Shown piece after piece: positions 24,801 to 32,194 of a DNA stretch of 64,000 nucleotides (the first letter of the stretch is position 1; every line of letters starts with the position of its first letter). This DNA is from Calliphora vicina (taxonomy: Eukaryota > Arthropoda > Insecta > Diptera > Calliphoridae), in the NCBI RefSeq assembly GCF_958450345.1, contig NC_088780.1, positions 134,492,226 through 134,556,225 on the forward strand. Reading direction: 5' to 3'. The position numbers and the translations under genes are program-made. The notes beneath the pieces are model-generated. The model saw only the letters and a list, made by a program, of their open reading frames with translations. It was not told where the DNA came from and made no database searches.

Positions 24801-27800
24801 TGTGAATTTGTAAGAAGCATTTTGAAATGGGTAAAAATAGTTAAAAAGAAAAAAAACGTATAGTTTGATTTACATTTGATTTTGAAATATGTACAATGAA
24901 TATTATGGTCATAGAATAAAATATACATAGAAGCGTTACTGAGAGACAAAGAATATAAGTCTATTGTCAAAAACCTAAGACTTGCAACAACAGAATACAT
25001 GTAAATCAATGTACATATTATGAGTTTTTATATAAAAAATCAATTTTTGGCCAGAAATATGAGTGATCACAGATCGAGCTCCTTTTCTTGATTAAACGCT
25101 TATTGACCAAGTTATTAGCGAATTTAGATATTAGAATTTAGAGTTTTTATATAAAAAATCGGTTTTTGGTCAAAAATATGAGTGATCACAGATCGAGCTC
25201 CTTTTCTTGATTAAACGCTTATTGGCCATGTTATTAGCGAATTTAAATATTTTGAGTTTTTTTATAAAAAATCGATTTTTGGCCAGAAATATGAGTGATC
25301 ACAGATTGAGCTCCTTTTCTTGATTAAACGCTTATTGGCCATGTTATTAGCGAATTTAAATATTTTGAGTTTTTTTATAAACAAATCGATTTTTGGCCAG
25401 AAATATGAGTGATCACAGATTGAGCTCCTTTTCTTGATTAAACGCTTATTGGCCATGTTATTAGCGAATTTAAATATTTTGAGTTTTTTTATAAACAAAT
25501 CGATTTTTGGCCAGAAATATGAGTGATCACAGATCGAGCTCCTTTTCTTGTTTAAACGCCTATTGGCCAAGTTATTAGCGAATTTAGATATTTTCAGTTT
25601 TTTTTATAAAAAATCGATTTTTGGCCAGAAATATGAGTGATCACAGATTCAGCTTGTTTTCTTGATTAAACGCTTATTGACCAAGTTATCAGCGAATTTA
25701 AATATTTTGAGTTTTTATATAAAAAATCGGTTTTTGGTCAAAAATATGAGTGATCACAGATCCAGCTACTTTTCTTGATTAAACGCTTATTGGCCATGTT
25801 ATTAGCGAATTTAAATATTTTGAGTTTTTTTATAAAAAATCGATTTTTGGCCAGAAATATGAGTGATCACAGATCGAGCTTGTTTTCTTGTTTAAACGCC
25901 TATTGGCCAAGTTATTAGCGAATTTAGATATTTTCAGTTTTTTTTATAAAAAATCGATTTTTGGCCAGAAATATGAGTGATCACAGATTGAGCTTGTTTT
26001 CTTGATTAAACGCTTATTGGCCAAATTATTAGCGAAAATCGATTTTTTTTTGATTAAACGCTTATTAACAAAGTTATCAGCGAATTTAAATATTTTGAGT
26101 TTTTATATAAAAAATCGGTTTTTGGTCAGAAATATGAGTGATCACAGATCGAGCTCCTTTTCTTGATTCAACGCTTATTGGCCAAGTTATTAGCGAATTT
26201 AGATATTTGGAGTTTTTTTATAAAAAATCGATTTTGGGTCAGAAATATGCGTGATCACAGATCGAGCTCCTTTTCTTGATTCAACGCTTATTGGCCAAGT
26301 TATTAGCGAATTTAGATATTTGGAGTTTGTTTATAAAAAAATGACCTTTGGCCAGAAATATGAGTGATCACAGATCGAGCTCCTTTTCTTGATTAAACGC
26401 TTATTGGCCAAGTTATTAGCGAATTTAGATATTTGGAGTTTTTTTATAAAAAATTGATTTTTGGCCAGAAATATGAGTGATCACAGATCGAGGTCCTTTT
26501 CTTGATTAAACGCTTATTGACCAAGTTATCAACGAATTTAAATATTTTGATTTTTTATATAAAAAATCGATTTTTGGTCAGAAATATGAGTGATCACAGA
26601 TCGAGCTCCTTTTCTTGATTAAACGCTTATTTTCCAAGTTATTAGCGAATTTAGATATTTTGAGTTTTTTTTATAAAAAAGCGATTTCTGGTCAGAAATA
26701 TGAGTGATCACAGATCGAGCTCCTTTTCTTGATTCAATGCTTATTGGCCAAGTTATCAGCGAATTTAGATATTTTGAGTTTTTAAATTAAAAATCGATTT
26801 TTGGTCAGAAATATGAGTGATCACAGATCGAGGTCCTTTTCTTGATTAAACGCTTATTGGCCATGTTATTAGCGAATTTAGATATTTTGAGTTTTTAAAT
26901 TAAAAATCGATTTTTTTTTTGATTAAACGCTTATTGAACAAGTTATCAGCGAATTTAGATATTTTGAGTTTTTATATAAAAAATCGGTTCTTGTTCAAAA
27001 ATATGAGTGATCACAGATCGAGCTCCTTCTCTTGATTAAACGCTTATTGGCCAAGTTATTAGCGAATTTAGATATTTTGAGTTTTTTATAAAAAATCGAT
27101 TTTTGGCCAGAAATATGAGTGATCACAGATTGAGCTTGTTTTCTTGATTAAACGCTTATTGGCCAAGTTATTAGCGAATTTAGATATTTTGAGTTTTTAT
27201 ATAATAAATCGATTTTTGGTCAAAAATATGAGTGATCACAGATCGAGCTCCTTTTCTTGATTAAACGCTTATTGACCAAGTTATCAGCGAATTTAGATAA
27301 TTTGAGTTTTTAATTTAAAAATCTATTTTTGGTCAGAAATAGAGTGATCACAGATCGAGGTCATTTTCTTGATTAAACGCTTATTGACCAAGTTATTATC
27401 GATTTAAGCTATTGTGAGTTTTTATATAAGTAATTGAATTTTGGTCTGAAATATGATTGATCACAGACCGATGTATTTTGCAGATGTATTTAATAAGTGG
27501 GCGTATTAGTGGACGTGGACAATTCTTATTTATTTAAAAACTTTTGCGGACTATGTATTGCGAACTTTAAAAAAAATTGTTAAATCGGTCCAGGCGTCCT
27601 TCGATTTTAGTTATATCGAAAAAAATTGTCGTTGTCAATTTTTCTTTCAGTAAAAAATCGATGTAGCCGTTTTCCGATTTTAGATAAATTGAAAAAAGAG
27701 GGCGTAAAAGTGGGCGTGGTCAATTTTTCATTTTGTAAAAACCTAAGATGGGCTATGACCAACATTTTAAAAAAAAAATTGTCTAAATCGGTCCTACCGT

Positions 27801-30800
27801 TCTCTACTGATGCAATTATCAACGAACGACATTTGATTTTTATTTATATAGATAGAAGATAGAAGATTACTCAAAACGTATTTTTAAATCTTCTTCTTCT
27901 ATATATATAAAAACAAAAAATGTTTCTACCGGTGTCCCTTATAGACTCTGATTTCTGAAGATGGTGTGAACATATGCTGGCGAAATATTAGCAGAATCGC
28001 TAATTTTCTAAAGAATTAGTTACTAATCTTAAAATTTGAATTAATGAACGACATAAAAAAGTTCTTAATACGTTTATGTTGTACTTGAATTCAGGATCAT
28101 GTCCAACTAGCTCAAATTTTTTAAAGCTTAGATCCAAAACGGAAACTAAAGGGTGTGCTAGTCAATTGCTTTGTAGATTGTTCGGGAGGGAATCTGATCA
28201 GAATATTTCTGATGAAAATTGAATTTGACTTTGGACTTTTGGACTTTGTTATCGGATGTTTTTTAACATTATCAATACATGAATTGTTAACATTAACGTT
28301 AACATTATTGTTTTTTCTTTAACAATAAAATATTACAAAACCTACATCAAAGCTTCATTCTTTACTTGTTTAAAATAATTTAAATTATTCGAATAAATCG
28401 ATTAATTTTAAATTTCTTATTCGAATTATTCGAACTACCCTAGTAGTTAGTAGCACACGCTGGGTATCCGCTAGTAACTACATAATTTTTGAACTTGTTT
28501 TAAATTTCAATAAAATTAATAAAAATACAATTTAAATACATACCACTAATTTAATAAATAATTTAAACTACATTCTCACGAGTGTTGATTAAATATAACC
28601 TTTACTAACTTTACTAAAGTTTCCCATAAATCATGTCCTTTGAAAACGTTATTAAAATACAAACAGAGAAAAAAAAGAAGTAAAACGTATATAGTTAACA
28701 AATTCTTAAATTTATTACCGCAGGTCATGCACATTTGACTGATTTTAATATCGCAACAAGACTGGCAATGGATGGCCTCGCCTGTAGTATGTCTGGTACA
28801 AAACCGTATATGGCACCGGAGGTCTTTATGTGTGCTCTGGATGAAGTGGGTAAGAATCGAACAAAAAACACTGACACGATTGAACTTTTCAATTGCAAAG
28901 TGAATTATTGTTTTCCAATAAACAACATCACAAACTAACATATCATTCATACATACACTTTTATTAAAAATGAAAACGCTGCTACATTATTTATTTATTT
29001 ATTTTGTTGTTTTCCTATTTTTTTTTTCATTAACAGCTGGTTATACGTTTCCGGTCGATTGGTGGTCACTGGGTGTGGTGGCATATGAAATGCGTGCCAA
29101 TGTCCGGCCCTTTTCAGTTCATTCCAATACAGCTTTAGTGGAAGTGAAACATATTTTAAGTGCGCCAGTACATTATCCACGCTACTGGAGTCATCATTTT
29201 GTTGATTTAATAACAAAGGTAAATGTAATGATGCATAATTTTTTTATAAAGTATTTTTATATATGTATGTCCCAAAACAAAATTTTGTTGGGGCTTAAGC
29301 TTAATTTGAAAGCTTATAGGGTAAAGTATTTTTGAGATTTTTTTTAGATTTTTCGGAAGAGGTTTAGAGGTCGCTCAAGTCGAGTTTTTGCCAAAAATCG
29401 GGTTTGTCGGCCTTTTTGGAGTTTTCTTCATAACTTTTCCAAGACCCACGATTTTCATTACTTTTGAGGACACAGTTTAAAAGAAAAATGTCCATGCTTT
29501 ATTTCTCTGAGCAAACATTTTTAGTTTTTGCAATGAATTAGCTTACTAAGGTGCCCTACATTACAATTTTTCGTAATTTTTCCATAAATTTTGTAAATAA
29601 GGCTTTAAAATTTTTATGAAAATGAAAAAAACTAACAATGCTGTTGAAAATAAATAATAAAAATAAAAAAAGGTCAATTAATTCTTAATAATTTAGGGAC
29701 AACAATAAATATACATAAATTTGATAATAAAAATAAATGTATTAGATCCAGCCAAAACCTTTTAAATATTTCGAAATTTATAAAAAACAAATAACATACA
29801 TTAATACAAAAACATAGATTTGTTTACTGTAACCATATATATGGTTGATACAATCATGTGAATCGTAAATTAACCATATTATGGTTACCACAATCATGTA
29901 AATGGTTACTGTGACTATAATATAGTTAAAAAACTTGTAACAATATGGAAATGGTTACAGTAACCTTGCCCAACTATATTTTTTCTCTGCGTGTTTGTGG
30001 ACCGATTTTCTCGATTTTAAATAGCAACCAAGTATGTAAGTTATTTGGGGACTTCGGAAAGTTGATTTCAACAGACAGACAGAACCTTCACGAAGGTGAA
30101 GGGTATAAAAACGAATTCGTAAATGTAATCAATTTGAGTCAAGACGTAGTAGGTGAAAGCCGTGGCAATTTCGGTAAAATTTATTAATTTTTTATATGTA
30201 CACATGAGGAACCGCAGAACAAAAGATACTTTTTCGAATATTTTTACAAATTGATTTTTTGTTATTTTTATAATATTTGGATTGAAATCTTCTAGAAAAA
30301 ACAATTTCCCAAAATTTTTAAATTTTCAAAAAAGTACCTTTTGTTCTGGGGTTCCTCATATGTATGTATATGGAATTTAACATACTCAAGAGTGAAAGAA
30401 TTATTTGTGAATGTCAAAATTAAAATTAATAAATTCGCGAGAATTGTCCCGACCACTACATCCATCTTGTATGAAAGCGCCTTGATTTCAGTATTCTTTT
30501 ACGAAAATGTTACAGATTAAATGTTACTACATTTACGAACTTACCCAAAAATAAATGACCAATTAACATTCTTACACTTTTCCTTTCATTTCCAGTTACT
30601 CTGCGTACATCCTGGAGGCCGCATTAGTTCACAACAAGAATTACAACTGACACCCCTACTTCGTCATATCGAATTCAAAGATGTGCTCGAAAAGGAAACG
30701 AAACCTCCCTTTAAGCCACCAGAAGATCATTTGAATTGTGATCCCTGCCTGGAACTAGAAGAAATGATTGTCGAAACCCGCCCTCTACACAAAAAGAAGA

Positions 30801-31258
30801 AACGTTTGGCCAAACAACGTTCGGCACAACGTGACAGCGATCCTGAGCCGACGCTCGTTAAGGAATTCATTGTATACAATCGTTACAAAGAACTCAAACG
30901 CAAGGACATGGAGAAGAAAGAAAACGAATGGGAAAAGGAATTGGAAGAAGCCATGGCCAATTCAGTGGTCAGTAGTTTAGCGCCCATTATGGAGACACCA
31001 CTGCTAGAAACATTGAAAGTAACGTCATCTATAGCGGAACAACATCCCTGTGAAAAAGCCACAAATTCCAGTTTAAATAGCAACACAAAATCAAATTCCA
31101 GTTTTAGTTCATCGAAAACTTTGACTACTTTAGGATCCACCTTGCAAATGTGTACGAAGTGTCAAAGACCCGGTGCGAGAAAATCAAAAACTCCCGAAAG
31201 TATAGAATTTATTGATCGTACACCTTCACCTAAGCATCAAATTAGTGGAGCATTATAA
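3754..31258 (+). CDS. STK32: STK32/YANK family serine/threonine kinase (gene span, six exons, 5' end outside window)
   Basis: Six exons join in consistent phase: 3754-3824, 7727-7815, 8847-8884, 28724-28849, 29037-29218 and 30596-31258, giving about 388 residues plus stop. The reading runs from the kinase hinge (EEDLFMVCDLLTGGDLRYHL) through the catalytic loop VVHRDVKPDN, a DFN motif in place of DFG, GTKPYMAPE and DWWSLGV, to the C-lobe. It ends in a basic tail containing NCDP, LELEEMI and PLHKKKKRLAK. DFN and that tail are typical of the vertebrate STK32A/B/C (YANK) kinases, AGC-related enzymes that phosphorylate Ser/Thr and are poorly understood. The Gly-rich loop, the ATP-binding lysine and any N-terminal myristoylation signal must lie upstream of base 1. 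The fly gene name was not assigned. The intron at 8885-28723 is about 19.8 kb and full of transposons. Confidence 0.93.
4360..4690 (+). mobile_element. Orphan Transib-like left end (CACAGTGGGA)
   Basis: CACAGTGGGACGATTG starts at 4360, preceded by TGTCG. A possible partner, inverted CCCACTGTG, ends at 7437 and is followed by TATTG. The two ends agree for CACAGTGGGA and more loosely beyond it. The flanking pentamers differ, so whether they are one old element interrupted by later insertions is uncertain. Confidence 0.35.
4688..5800. mobile_element. DNA transposon remnant with ~33-bp terminal inverted repeats
   Basis: The ends GAGGGGCTTAGAGCACAAGG (4692 onward) and its inverse near 5768-5795 agree over about 33 bp with two differences. 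TATA flanks both ends and may be the duplication. Subterminal copies of 'cacaaggggt/accccttgtg' occur near 4881, 4900 and 5562. A decayed coding tail on the plus strand at about 5325-5451 reads YHEWFKALPHDG and, after one in-frame stop, QGEDDPDDVMESDYDD then TAA. The superfamily is not certain. Confidence 0.6.
5928..7093 (-). pseudogene. 5'-truncated, internally deleted non-LTR retrotransposon (LINE) with poly(A)
   Basis: Read on the minus strand, 7090-6672 encodes reverse-transcriptase blocks: NKSPGPDGIPALVLKQ, FPVCWKVANVTPVPKKG, NPENYRPIAICSVLSKVMES and YGFRRGRSTGDLLA. The frame then breaks and resumes at about 6670 with KTKCCMLTHKRTTDH. Later come YTSYIRPKMEYNSHVW and, after another frameshift, FFSRTVRMWNKLPPEVFP, a C-terminus seen in jockey/CR1-type elements. 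The catalytic (Y/F)ADD segment is missing, so an internal deletion lies at the 6670 joint. An 11-base A-run at about 5930 marks the 3' end. Endonuclease and ORF1 are absent. Confidence 0.85.
7094..7726. other. Intronic sequence before the second STK32 exon
   Basis: A purine-rich patch lies at about 7130-7165, possibly the edge of the LINE insertion. 7170-7437 is repeat-like and ends in CCCACTGTG, a possible Transib-like right end. The rest is a T-rich tract up to the acceptor at 7726. No coding sequence seen. Confidence 0.4.
7727..7815 (+). CDS. STK32: STK32-like kinase exon: alpha-E helix to HRD
   Basis: A long pyrimidine tract and tcacag precede 7727, and donor GTGAGT follows 7815. The exon encodes VEFSEESVALLVCELGSALD followed by YLQTQRVVH and two bases of the HRD Arg codon. 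The first coding codon GTG is in phase 0 with the preceding exon. An upstream in-frame ATG at 7577 belongs to the intron, not to a start. Confidence 0.93.
8273..8712. mobile_element. MITE rich in CCGGTTAACCGG palindromes, copy 1
   Basis: The ends GAGTATCCAAAACCG and its near-inverse CGGTTTTTTGGACACTC are flanked by TA on each side (8271-8272 and 8713-8714). Multiple AACCGGTTAACCGGTT-type palindromes lie within ~130 bp of each end, around an AT-rich middle. A related copy with TA flanks lies at 17004-17503. TA duplications suggest a Tc1/mariner-related source; no transposase is present. Confidence 0.72.
8847..8884 (+). CDS. STK32: STK32-like kinase micro-exon: catalytic loop
   Basis: A 38-nt exon with acceptor atctag before 8847 and donor GTAAGT at 8885. 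It completes the Arg of HRD and encodes DVKPDNILLDGN plus one base of the next Gly, covering the catalytic Asp, the Lys and the Mg-binding Asn. Confidence 0.92.
8932..9307. mobile_element. MITE with 'CATTTGCTGCAACA' terminal inverted repeats, copy 1
   Basis: Starts catatcgctcatttgctgca and ends in gttgcagcaaatgaccgata, with imperfect inverted repeats of about 30 bp. A second copy in the same orientation lies at 18227-18596. No coding capacity. It begins only about 48 bp after the STK32 micro-exon donor. Confidence 0.7.
9897..10084. mobile_element. ~190-bp hAT-type MITE nested in the Harbinger-like element, copy 1
   Basis: The ends CATAGAGAAACATAGAGCGG and CCGCTCTATG...CTCTATG are inverted repeats. 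A second copy at 61479-61662 has a clean 8-bp target duplication (ATTCAAAC), pointing to a hAT-like source. Here the flanking 8-mers are similar but not identical. Confidence 0.72.
10200..10502 (+). pseudogene. MADF-like ORF fragment of the Harbinger-type element
   Basis: An open stretch of 100 codons includes KRTNYKFFDQKSEKSAAGTD followed by DVFESSLWYYDKLNFW. The pattern GAGTDDVYxPSLWYFDxLxF is typical of the second half of MADF (Myb/SANT-like) DNA-binding domains. Such domains occur in the accessory ORF of insect PIF/Harbinger transposons and in host transcription factors. The N-terminal half of the domain is not intact, and the C-terminus runs into low-complexity sequence, so it is most likely a decayed transposon ORF. 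Confidence 0.6.
11129..12345. mobile_element. Transib-like left end and following repeat, ending in a DINE-like piece
   Basis: CACAGTGGTATGAGAATAAA starts at 11129, directly preceded by CGACG. The following text 'aaatctgtaacttctaaacc' matches the start of the element at 19290 and loosely that at 47155. No inverted partner is visible before 12345. 12292-12338 carries 'attcggcacagccgaatata' and 'cttacttgtttt', the end of a DINE-like element, which suggests truncation or overwriting. Confidence 0.5.
12686..13489. mobile_element. Transib-like non-autonomous element with 34-bp perfect TIRs and 5-bp TSD
   Basis: Both ends begin CACTGTGGTTCCAAATCAAA and are identical in inverted orientation for 34 bp (12686-12719 and 13456-13489). 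They are flanked by TATTG at 12681-12685 and 13490-13494. CAC-initial TIRs with a 5-bp duplication are the hallmark of Transib transposons, the RAG1-related group. The 804-bp interior has no transposase. Confidence 0.78.
13495..13680 (+). repeat. 'CGTACGTGACA' repeat element, copy 2 (truncated)
   Basis: ggcaattccatattatcgta begins right after the TSD of the Transib-like element. It runs through 'gaatagattttgcaaaaata' and 'gtccaaaatatcgagcgaaa' to 'cgtacgtgacataaaacgga'. This corresponds to the first half of copies at 1903-2880 and 34440-34835. Confidence 0.72.
13700..14770. other. Repeat-derived intronic sequence with a long imperfect inverted pair
   Basis: tataaaactatagttaaata with 'tttctatcatgattgcaa' and 'gtgctgact' at 13768-13830 reappears inverted at 14726-14789 ('cggattgcaatcatgataga', 'taactatagttttata'). 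This outlines a palindrome-ended element of about 1 kb. No convincing coding sequence is present. Confidence 0.5.
14780..15470. mobile_element. Foldback-like element made of nested palindromes
   Basis: The outer arms 'cagaaaaaactatttcttaa', 'tttcaattcaaatatttgtc' (from 14794) and their inverses near 15410-15463 pair over ~170 bp. A second inner palindrome at about 15152-15296 pairs 'cgttattggttgaattt' with 'attcaaccaataacg' around a T-rich loop. A hAT-type MITE is inserted at 14955-15147. Confidence 0.7.
14955..15147. mobile_element. 193-bp hAT-type MITE with 8-bp TSD CAATTTTC
   Basis: The ends CAGGGTACACTTAGAA and TTCTAAGTGTGCCCTG are inverted repeats. CAATTTTC stands immediately on both sides (14947-14954 and 15148-15155). 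CAGGG ends plus an 8-bp duplication fit a non-autonomous hAT element. It interrupts the palindromic host at 14780-15470. Confidence 0.82.
15895..16590 (-). pseudogene. Decayed LINE reverse-transcriptase remnant
   Basis: The minus strand, read with several frameshifts, gives CKEHFEEISN (about 16400), FGMPSKPYL, TWKKGIIVKLAKSGDLKDCN (about 16190-16130), then FRPNRSCLDQDNALRIIIEQ and FKKAFDTIR (about 15968). These match reverse-transcriptase blocks of a different LINE type from the one at 5.9-7.1 kb. The stretch between 'GDLKDCN' and 'FRPNRS' is deleted. At 15900-15953 'cctcccggaa' and 'gtccgggaaattaggaaccc' resemble an end of the CCCGGG-rich element at 43877-44678. Confidence 0.75.
17004..17503. 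mobile_element. CCGGTTAACCGG-rich MITE, copy 2
   Basis: CAGTGTCCAAAAAAAC starts at 17004 and CGGTTTTGGACACTC ends at 17503, with TA at 17002-17003 and 17504-17505. It is inverted relative to the copy at 8273-8712 and shares its internal 'tgtcaaatgc' and 'aaaatatatttcattaaaac' blocks. Confidence 0.72.
17674..18795. mobile_element. Insertion inside the IS630-like transposase, with GGTTAACCGATTAA termini
   Basis: The transposase reading is lost after 17673. The block starts in 'aatcggttaaccgattaa' and ends in 'ggattaaccgattaaa' plus 'cccgattaattgaatac' near 18780. The exact ends and target duplication could not be resolved. It contains a nested MITE at 18227-18596. Confidence 0.5.
18227..18596. 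mobile_element. MITE with 'CATTTGCTGCAACA' terminal inverted repeats, copy 2
   Basis: acatcgctcatttgctgcaa at the left and gttgcagcaaataggcgata at the right. The interior ('cataattcaaaaaaagtcgt', 'caacaaatcatgcgatttca') matches the copy at 8932-9307 in the same orientation. Confidence 0.7.
18994..20367. mobile_element. Transib-like element inserted in a transposase ORF, TSD CAATG
   Basis: CACTATAGTTCAAAGTATCA opens the element and its inverse closes it, matching for about 37 bp. CAATG lies on both sides (18989-18993 and 20368-20372). CAC-initial TIRs and a 5-bp duplication fit the Transib group. Removing the insert and one CAATG restores the host transposase frame (LRP-M-ERYW). A second Transib-like left end (CACAGTGGTATAAAAAAAGG) begins inside at 19290, preceded by CTTCG. 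No transposase was recognised within. Confidence 0.78.
20825..20943. repeat. DINE-like fragment in the Tc1-like element
   Basis: 'ataccctacaccaccagaag' at 20831 and 'aactatacttccttacttgt' at 20922 correspond to ends of the DINE-like repeats elsewhere in the window. The core is deleted. Confidence 0.5.
21135..21602. mobile_element. Fully palindromic ~470-bp MITE, copy 1
   Basis: The arms run from ACAGAGAAAAAATATAGTTG to its inverse ending TTTTTCTATGCGTG, and almost the whole element is self-complementary (e.g. 'aaccatttcaacattgttac' against 'gtaacaatgttgaaatggtt'). TA borders both ends. A second copy is at 21902-22382 and half a copy at 29815-29995. Open stretches in it are by-products of the palindrome. 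Confidence 0.78.
21615..21805 (+). pseudogene. Tc1-type transposase DNA-binding domain fragment
   Basis: In one frame 21620-21700 gives CKRKTALQDNRNIVRIIKYY then PFILS. After a frameshift near 21705 comes KQIQTEFNLEVSDMTVRSRF then RRMNFKEKATINKNT and a stop at 21802. This is the second helix-turn-helix (TVRRRL-like) of Tc1-family transposases. The catalytic DDE domain is absent. Confidence 0.75.
21902..22382. mobile_element. Fully palindromic ~470-bp MITE, copy 2
   Basis: TA then CGCAGAGAATAAATATTG at the left, and ATTTTTTCTCTGCATG then TA at the right. It has the same orientation-independent sequence as copy 1, including 'gttgctctcggct' at the centre-left. Only about 300 bp separates the two copies. 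Confidence 0.78.
22473..24730. other. Intronic sequence with repeated TAACTAGTTA-type motifs
   Basis: A (GT)n run lies at 22624-22638. 23160-23395 contains several copies of 'taactagttangtaac'-like sequence. 22790 (cccaggtaatctagcg) and 23397 (ggaactgctgggtagtta) may be ends of one repeat element. I see nothing coding. Confidence 0.4.
24740..27870. mobile_element. Possible repeat-carrier element with an internal minisatellite
   Basis: 24744-24770 'ctagctgatccgacagacgt' and, after the minisatellite, 'gtgggcgtattagtggacgt', 'agtgggcgtggtcaattttt' and a terminal 'tagatagaagatagaagatt' (27850) resemble dispersed fly repeats. Several Helitron-like elements carry internal tandem arrays, but I cannot assign this one: no diagnostic 5' TC or 3' hairpin-CTRR end was confirmed. 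Confidence 0.35.
25021..27480 (+). repeat. Minisatellite, ~114-bp unit, about 21 copies plus two deleted units
   Basis: The anchor gagtgatcacagat recurs at about 25061, 25180, 25293, 25407, 25521, 25634, 25748, 25861, 25975, 26136, 26251 (gcgtgatcac), 26361, 26475, 26588, 26702, 26815, 27006, 27118, 27229 and 27345, with a decayed last copy at 27458. The unit also contains 'gagctccttttcttgattaa' and 'cgcttattggccaagttatt'. Two units (near 26037 and 26908) share the same ~60-bp internal deletion that removes the anchor. 114 is a multiple of three, so units stay open in one minus frame; this is not evidence of coding. Confidence 0.95.
27871..28723. other. Intronic sequence before the DFN exon
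   Basis: A fragment with 'cacacgctgggtatccgcta' at 28455-28474 and 'gaataaatcgattaatttta' near 28391 look repeat-derived. No coding sequence apart from the following exon; the polypyrimidine tract before 28724 is weak. Confidence 0.4.
28724..28849 (+). CDS. STK32: STK32-like kinase exon: DFN motif, activation loop, APE
   Basis: Acceptor ttaccgcag ends at 28723 and donor GTAAGA starts at 28850. The exon encodes HAHLTDFNIATRLA, then MDGLACSMSGTKPYMAPEVF and MCALDEV. The Mg-binding motif reads DFN instead of DFG, which is the normal state in the STK32 family and not a mutation specific to this gene. The APE motif is intact. Confidence 0.94.
29037..29218 (+). CDS. STK32: STK32-like kinase exon: C-lobe (DWWSLGV)
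   Basis: Acceptor ttaacag ends at 29036 and the donor GTAAAT follows 29218. It encodes AGYTFPVDWWSLGVVAYEM, then RANVRPFSVHSNTALVEV and a WSHHFVDLITK segment ending in phase 0. It aligns with AGYSFAVDWWSLGVTAYEL of the vertebrate protein. Confidence 0.93.
29815..29995. mobile_element. Half of the palindromic ~470-bp MITE
   Basis: gtttactgtaaccatatata (29822) to 'gcccaactatattttttctc' (29967) equals the right half of copies at 21135 and 21902. The left half is missing. It lies in the last STK32 intron. Confidence 0.75.
29996..30115. repeat. DINE-like fragment
   Basis: gtggaccgattttctcgatt, 'taaatagcaacc', 'aagttatttgggg', 'gttgatttcaacagacagac' and 'ggtgaagggtataaaa' match the DINE-like copies at 1990-2527 and 60058-60735. 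Confidence 0.65.
30202..30360. mobile_element. ~159-bp MITE with TGAGGAACC inverted ends, copy 1
   Basis: atgaggaaccgcagaacaaa at the left and 'ccttttgttctggggttcct' at the right are inverted, about 35 bp. A second, more diverged copy lies at 38402-38521. Confidence 0.68.
30596..31258 (+). CDS. STK32: STK32-like kinase terminal exon: end of kinase domain and C-terminal tail
   Basis: The acceptor is tttccag before 30596 and the stop TAA is at 31256-31258, so 220 residues. LLCVHPGGRIS is the family's equivalent of the LLEPNPDQRFS helix. KPPFKPPEDHLNCDPCLELE, EEMIVETRPLHKKKKRLAKQ and KEFIVYNRYKELKRK match the conserved STK32 tail. A charged KR/E-rich helix follows, then a Ser/Thr/Asn-rich low-complexity end (SNTKSNSSFSSSKTL). 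There is a CxxC (MCTKCQRPG) near the end. The CDS could be read from 30521 in the same frame, but the fit to the previous exon and the splice acceptor favour 30596. Confidence 0.93.
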   Translation, partial: LLCVHPGGRISSQQELQLTPLLRHIEFKDVLEKETKPPFKPPEDHLNCDPCLELEEMIVETRPLHKKKKRLAKQRSAQRDSDPEPTLVKEFIVYNRYKELKRKDMEKKENEWEKELEEAMANSVVSSLAPIMETPLLETLKVTSSIAEQHPCEKATNSSLNSNTKSNSSFSSSKTLTTLGSTLQMCTKCQRPGARKSKTPESIEFIDRTPSPKHQISGAL

Positions 31259-31700
31259 GGGGAACAAACATATTTTTTTAAATTAAATAAAAAATTAATT
31301 TAAAAGGTTTCACTACAAACATAATGAAAGTCTCCGATTTTCATCATACTCACACCTAAATAAAGCAACAAATTTGTGAATAGAAAATCAAAATATGTAA
31401 TTTTTTTTAATAAATGTATAAAAGATTTTAGTTCTTTAATTCGACTATTTGTAAATATTTTATATGTATGTATGTAGTATGTACTCTATGTATGTATGTA
31501 TTTCCAGGTTTCTGTCCTAAAATTTATAAATATTTTTCTTTCAATATTTTTTAAATTATGTAAACATTTTTTAGAATTTAAGACTCATAAACTGTGATTC
31601 ATTGTAAAAATCAACTGAATTTCAATTTGCGCCTCAAATAAGAGAAACAAAATAAATATTTTAATGATGTAGAAAATAAAAAAAAAGGATTTTATAAAAT
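31259..31700 (+). other. 3' UTR of the STK32-like gene with candidate poly(A) signals
   Basis: AT-rich sequence directly after the stop with several AATAAA hexamers: about 31284, 31358 (in caaataaagc), 31410 and 31651. A (TATG)n microsatellite lies at about 31462-31503. Which signal is used cannot be told from sequence. Confidence 0.5.
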
Positions 31701-32194
31701 AAAAATTTCCAAGAACTTATCTTTTCTACGTTCATTGAAAATTTGAATTACATTTGTTGTTTGCAACTTTTTGCAGCGTGATTTACAGAAATGTATGACA
31801 TAACTGGCAGCGTTTTCATCAAAATATGTTTGATATAATCAAAATCCTTTTTCGTACTCTAAACTTTAATTATGCTACCAGCAACGCAATATTACTGAGG
31901 GGTTACTGTGTAATTCGATATTTCCGAAATGCAATAGCGGAATTCAGGGGGACTAATTCTCGCATTCGTTTACGAGCGAATATTTATTCGAACGTGCGAT
32001 ATCGAATAAAATGTGTAGAAAGATTTATAAAAATATGTCAGTTTTTTACTGTTGGTCTTCAGACTTTGTACAAATTTGGCACACATATGTATGTATGTAT
32101 TTACTTTAAATTTTTCTAATATTTCTAACGATCTAATTAACAATTTTTGAAAAGTGACAAAATTCGACACCAGTTACAAACGCTTAACAAAATA

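Noticed and set aside
25262..25570. 102-codon open stretch on the minus strand with a 38-residue repeat
   Set aside because: It is the 114-bp minisatellite (3 x 38) read in an open frame; it ends where units gain indels.
28576..28950. 124-codon minus-strand open stretch
   Set aside because: Overlaps the DFN exon of the kinase in antisense; no supporting similarity.
30883..31140. Minus-strand open stretch of 85 codons opposite the last STK32 exon
   Set aside because: Shadow of the kinase tail; the sense frame has strong family similarity.
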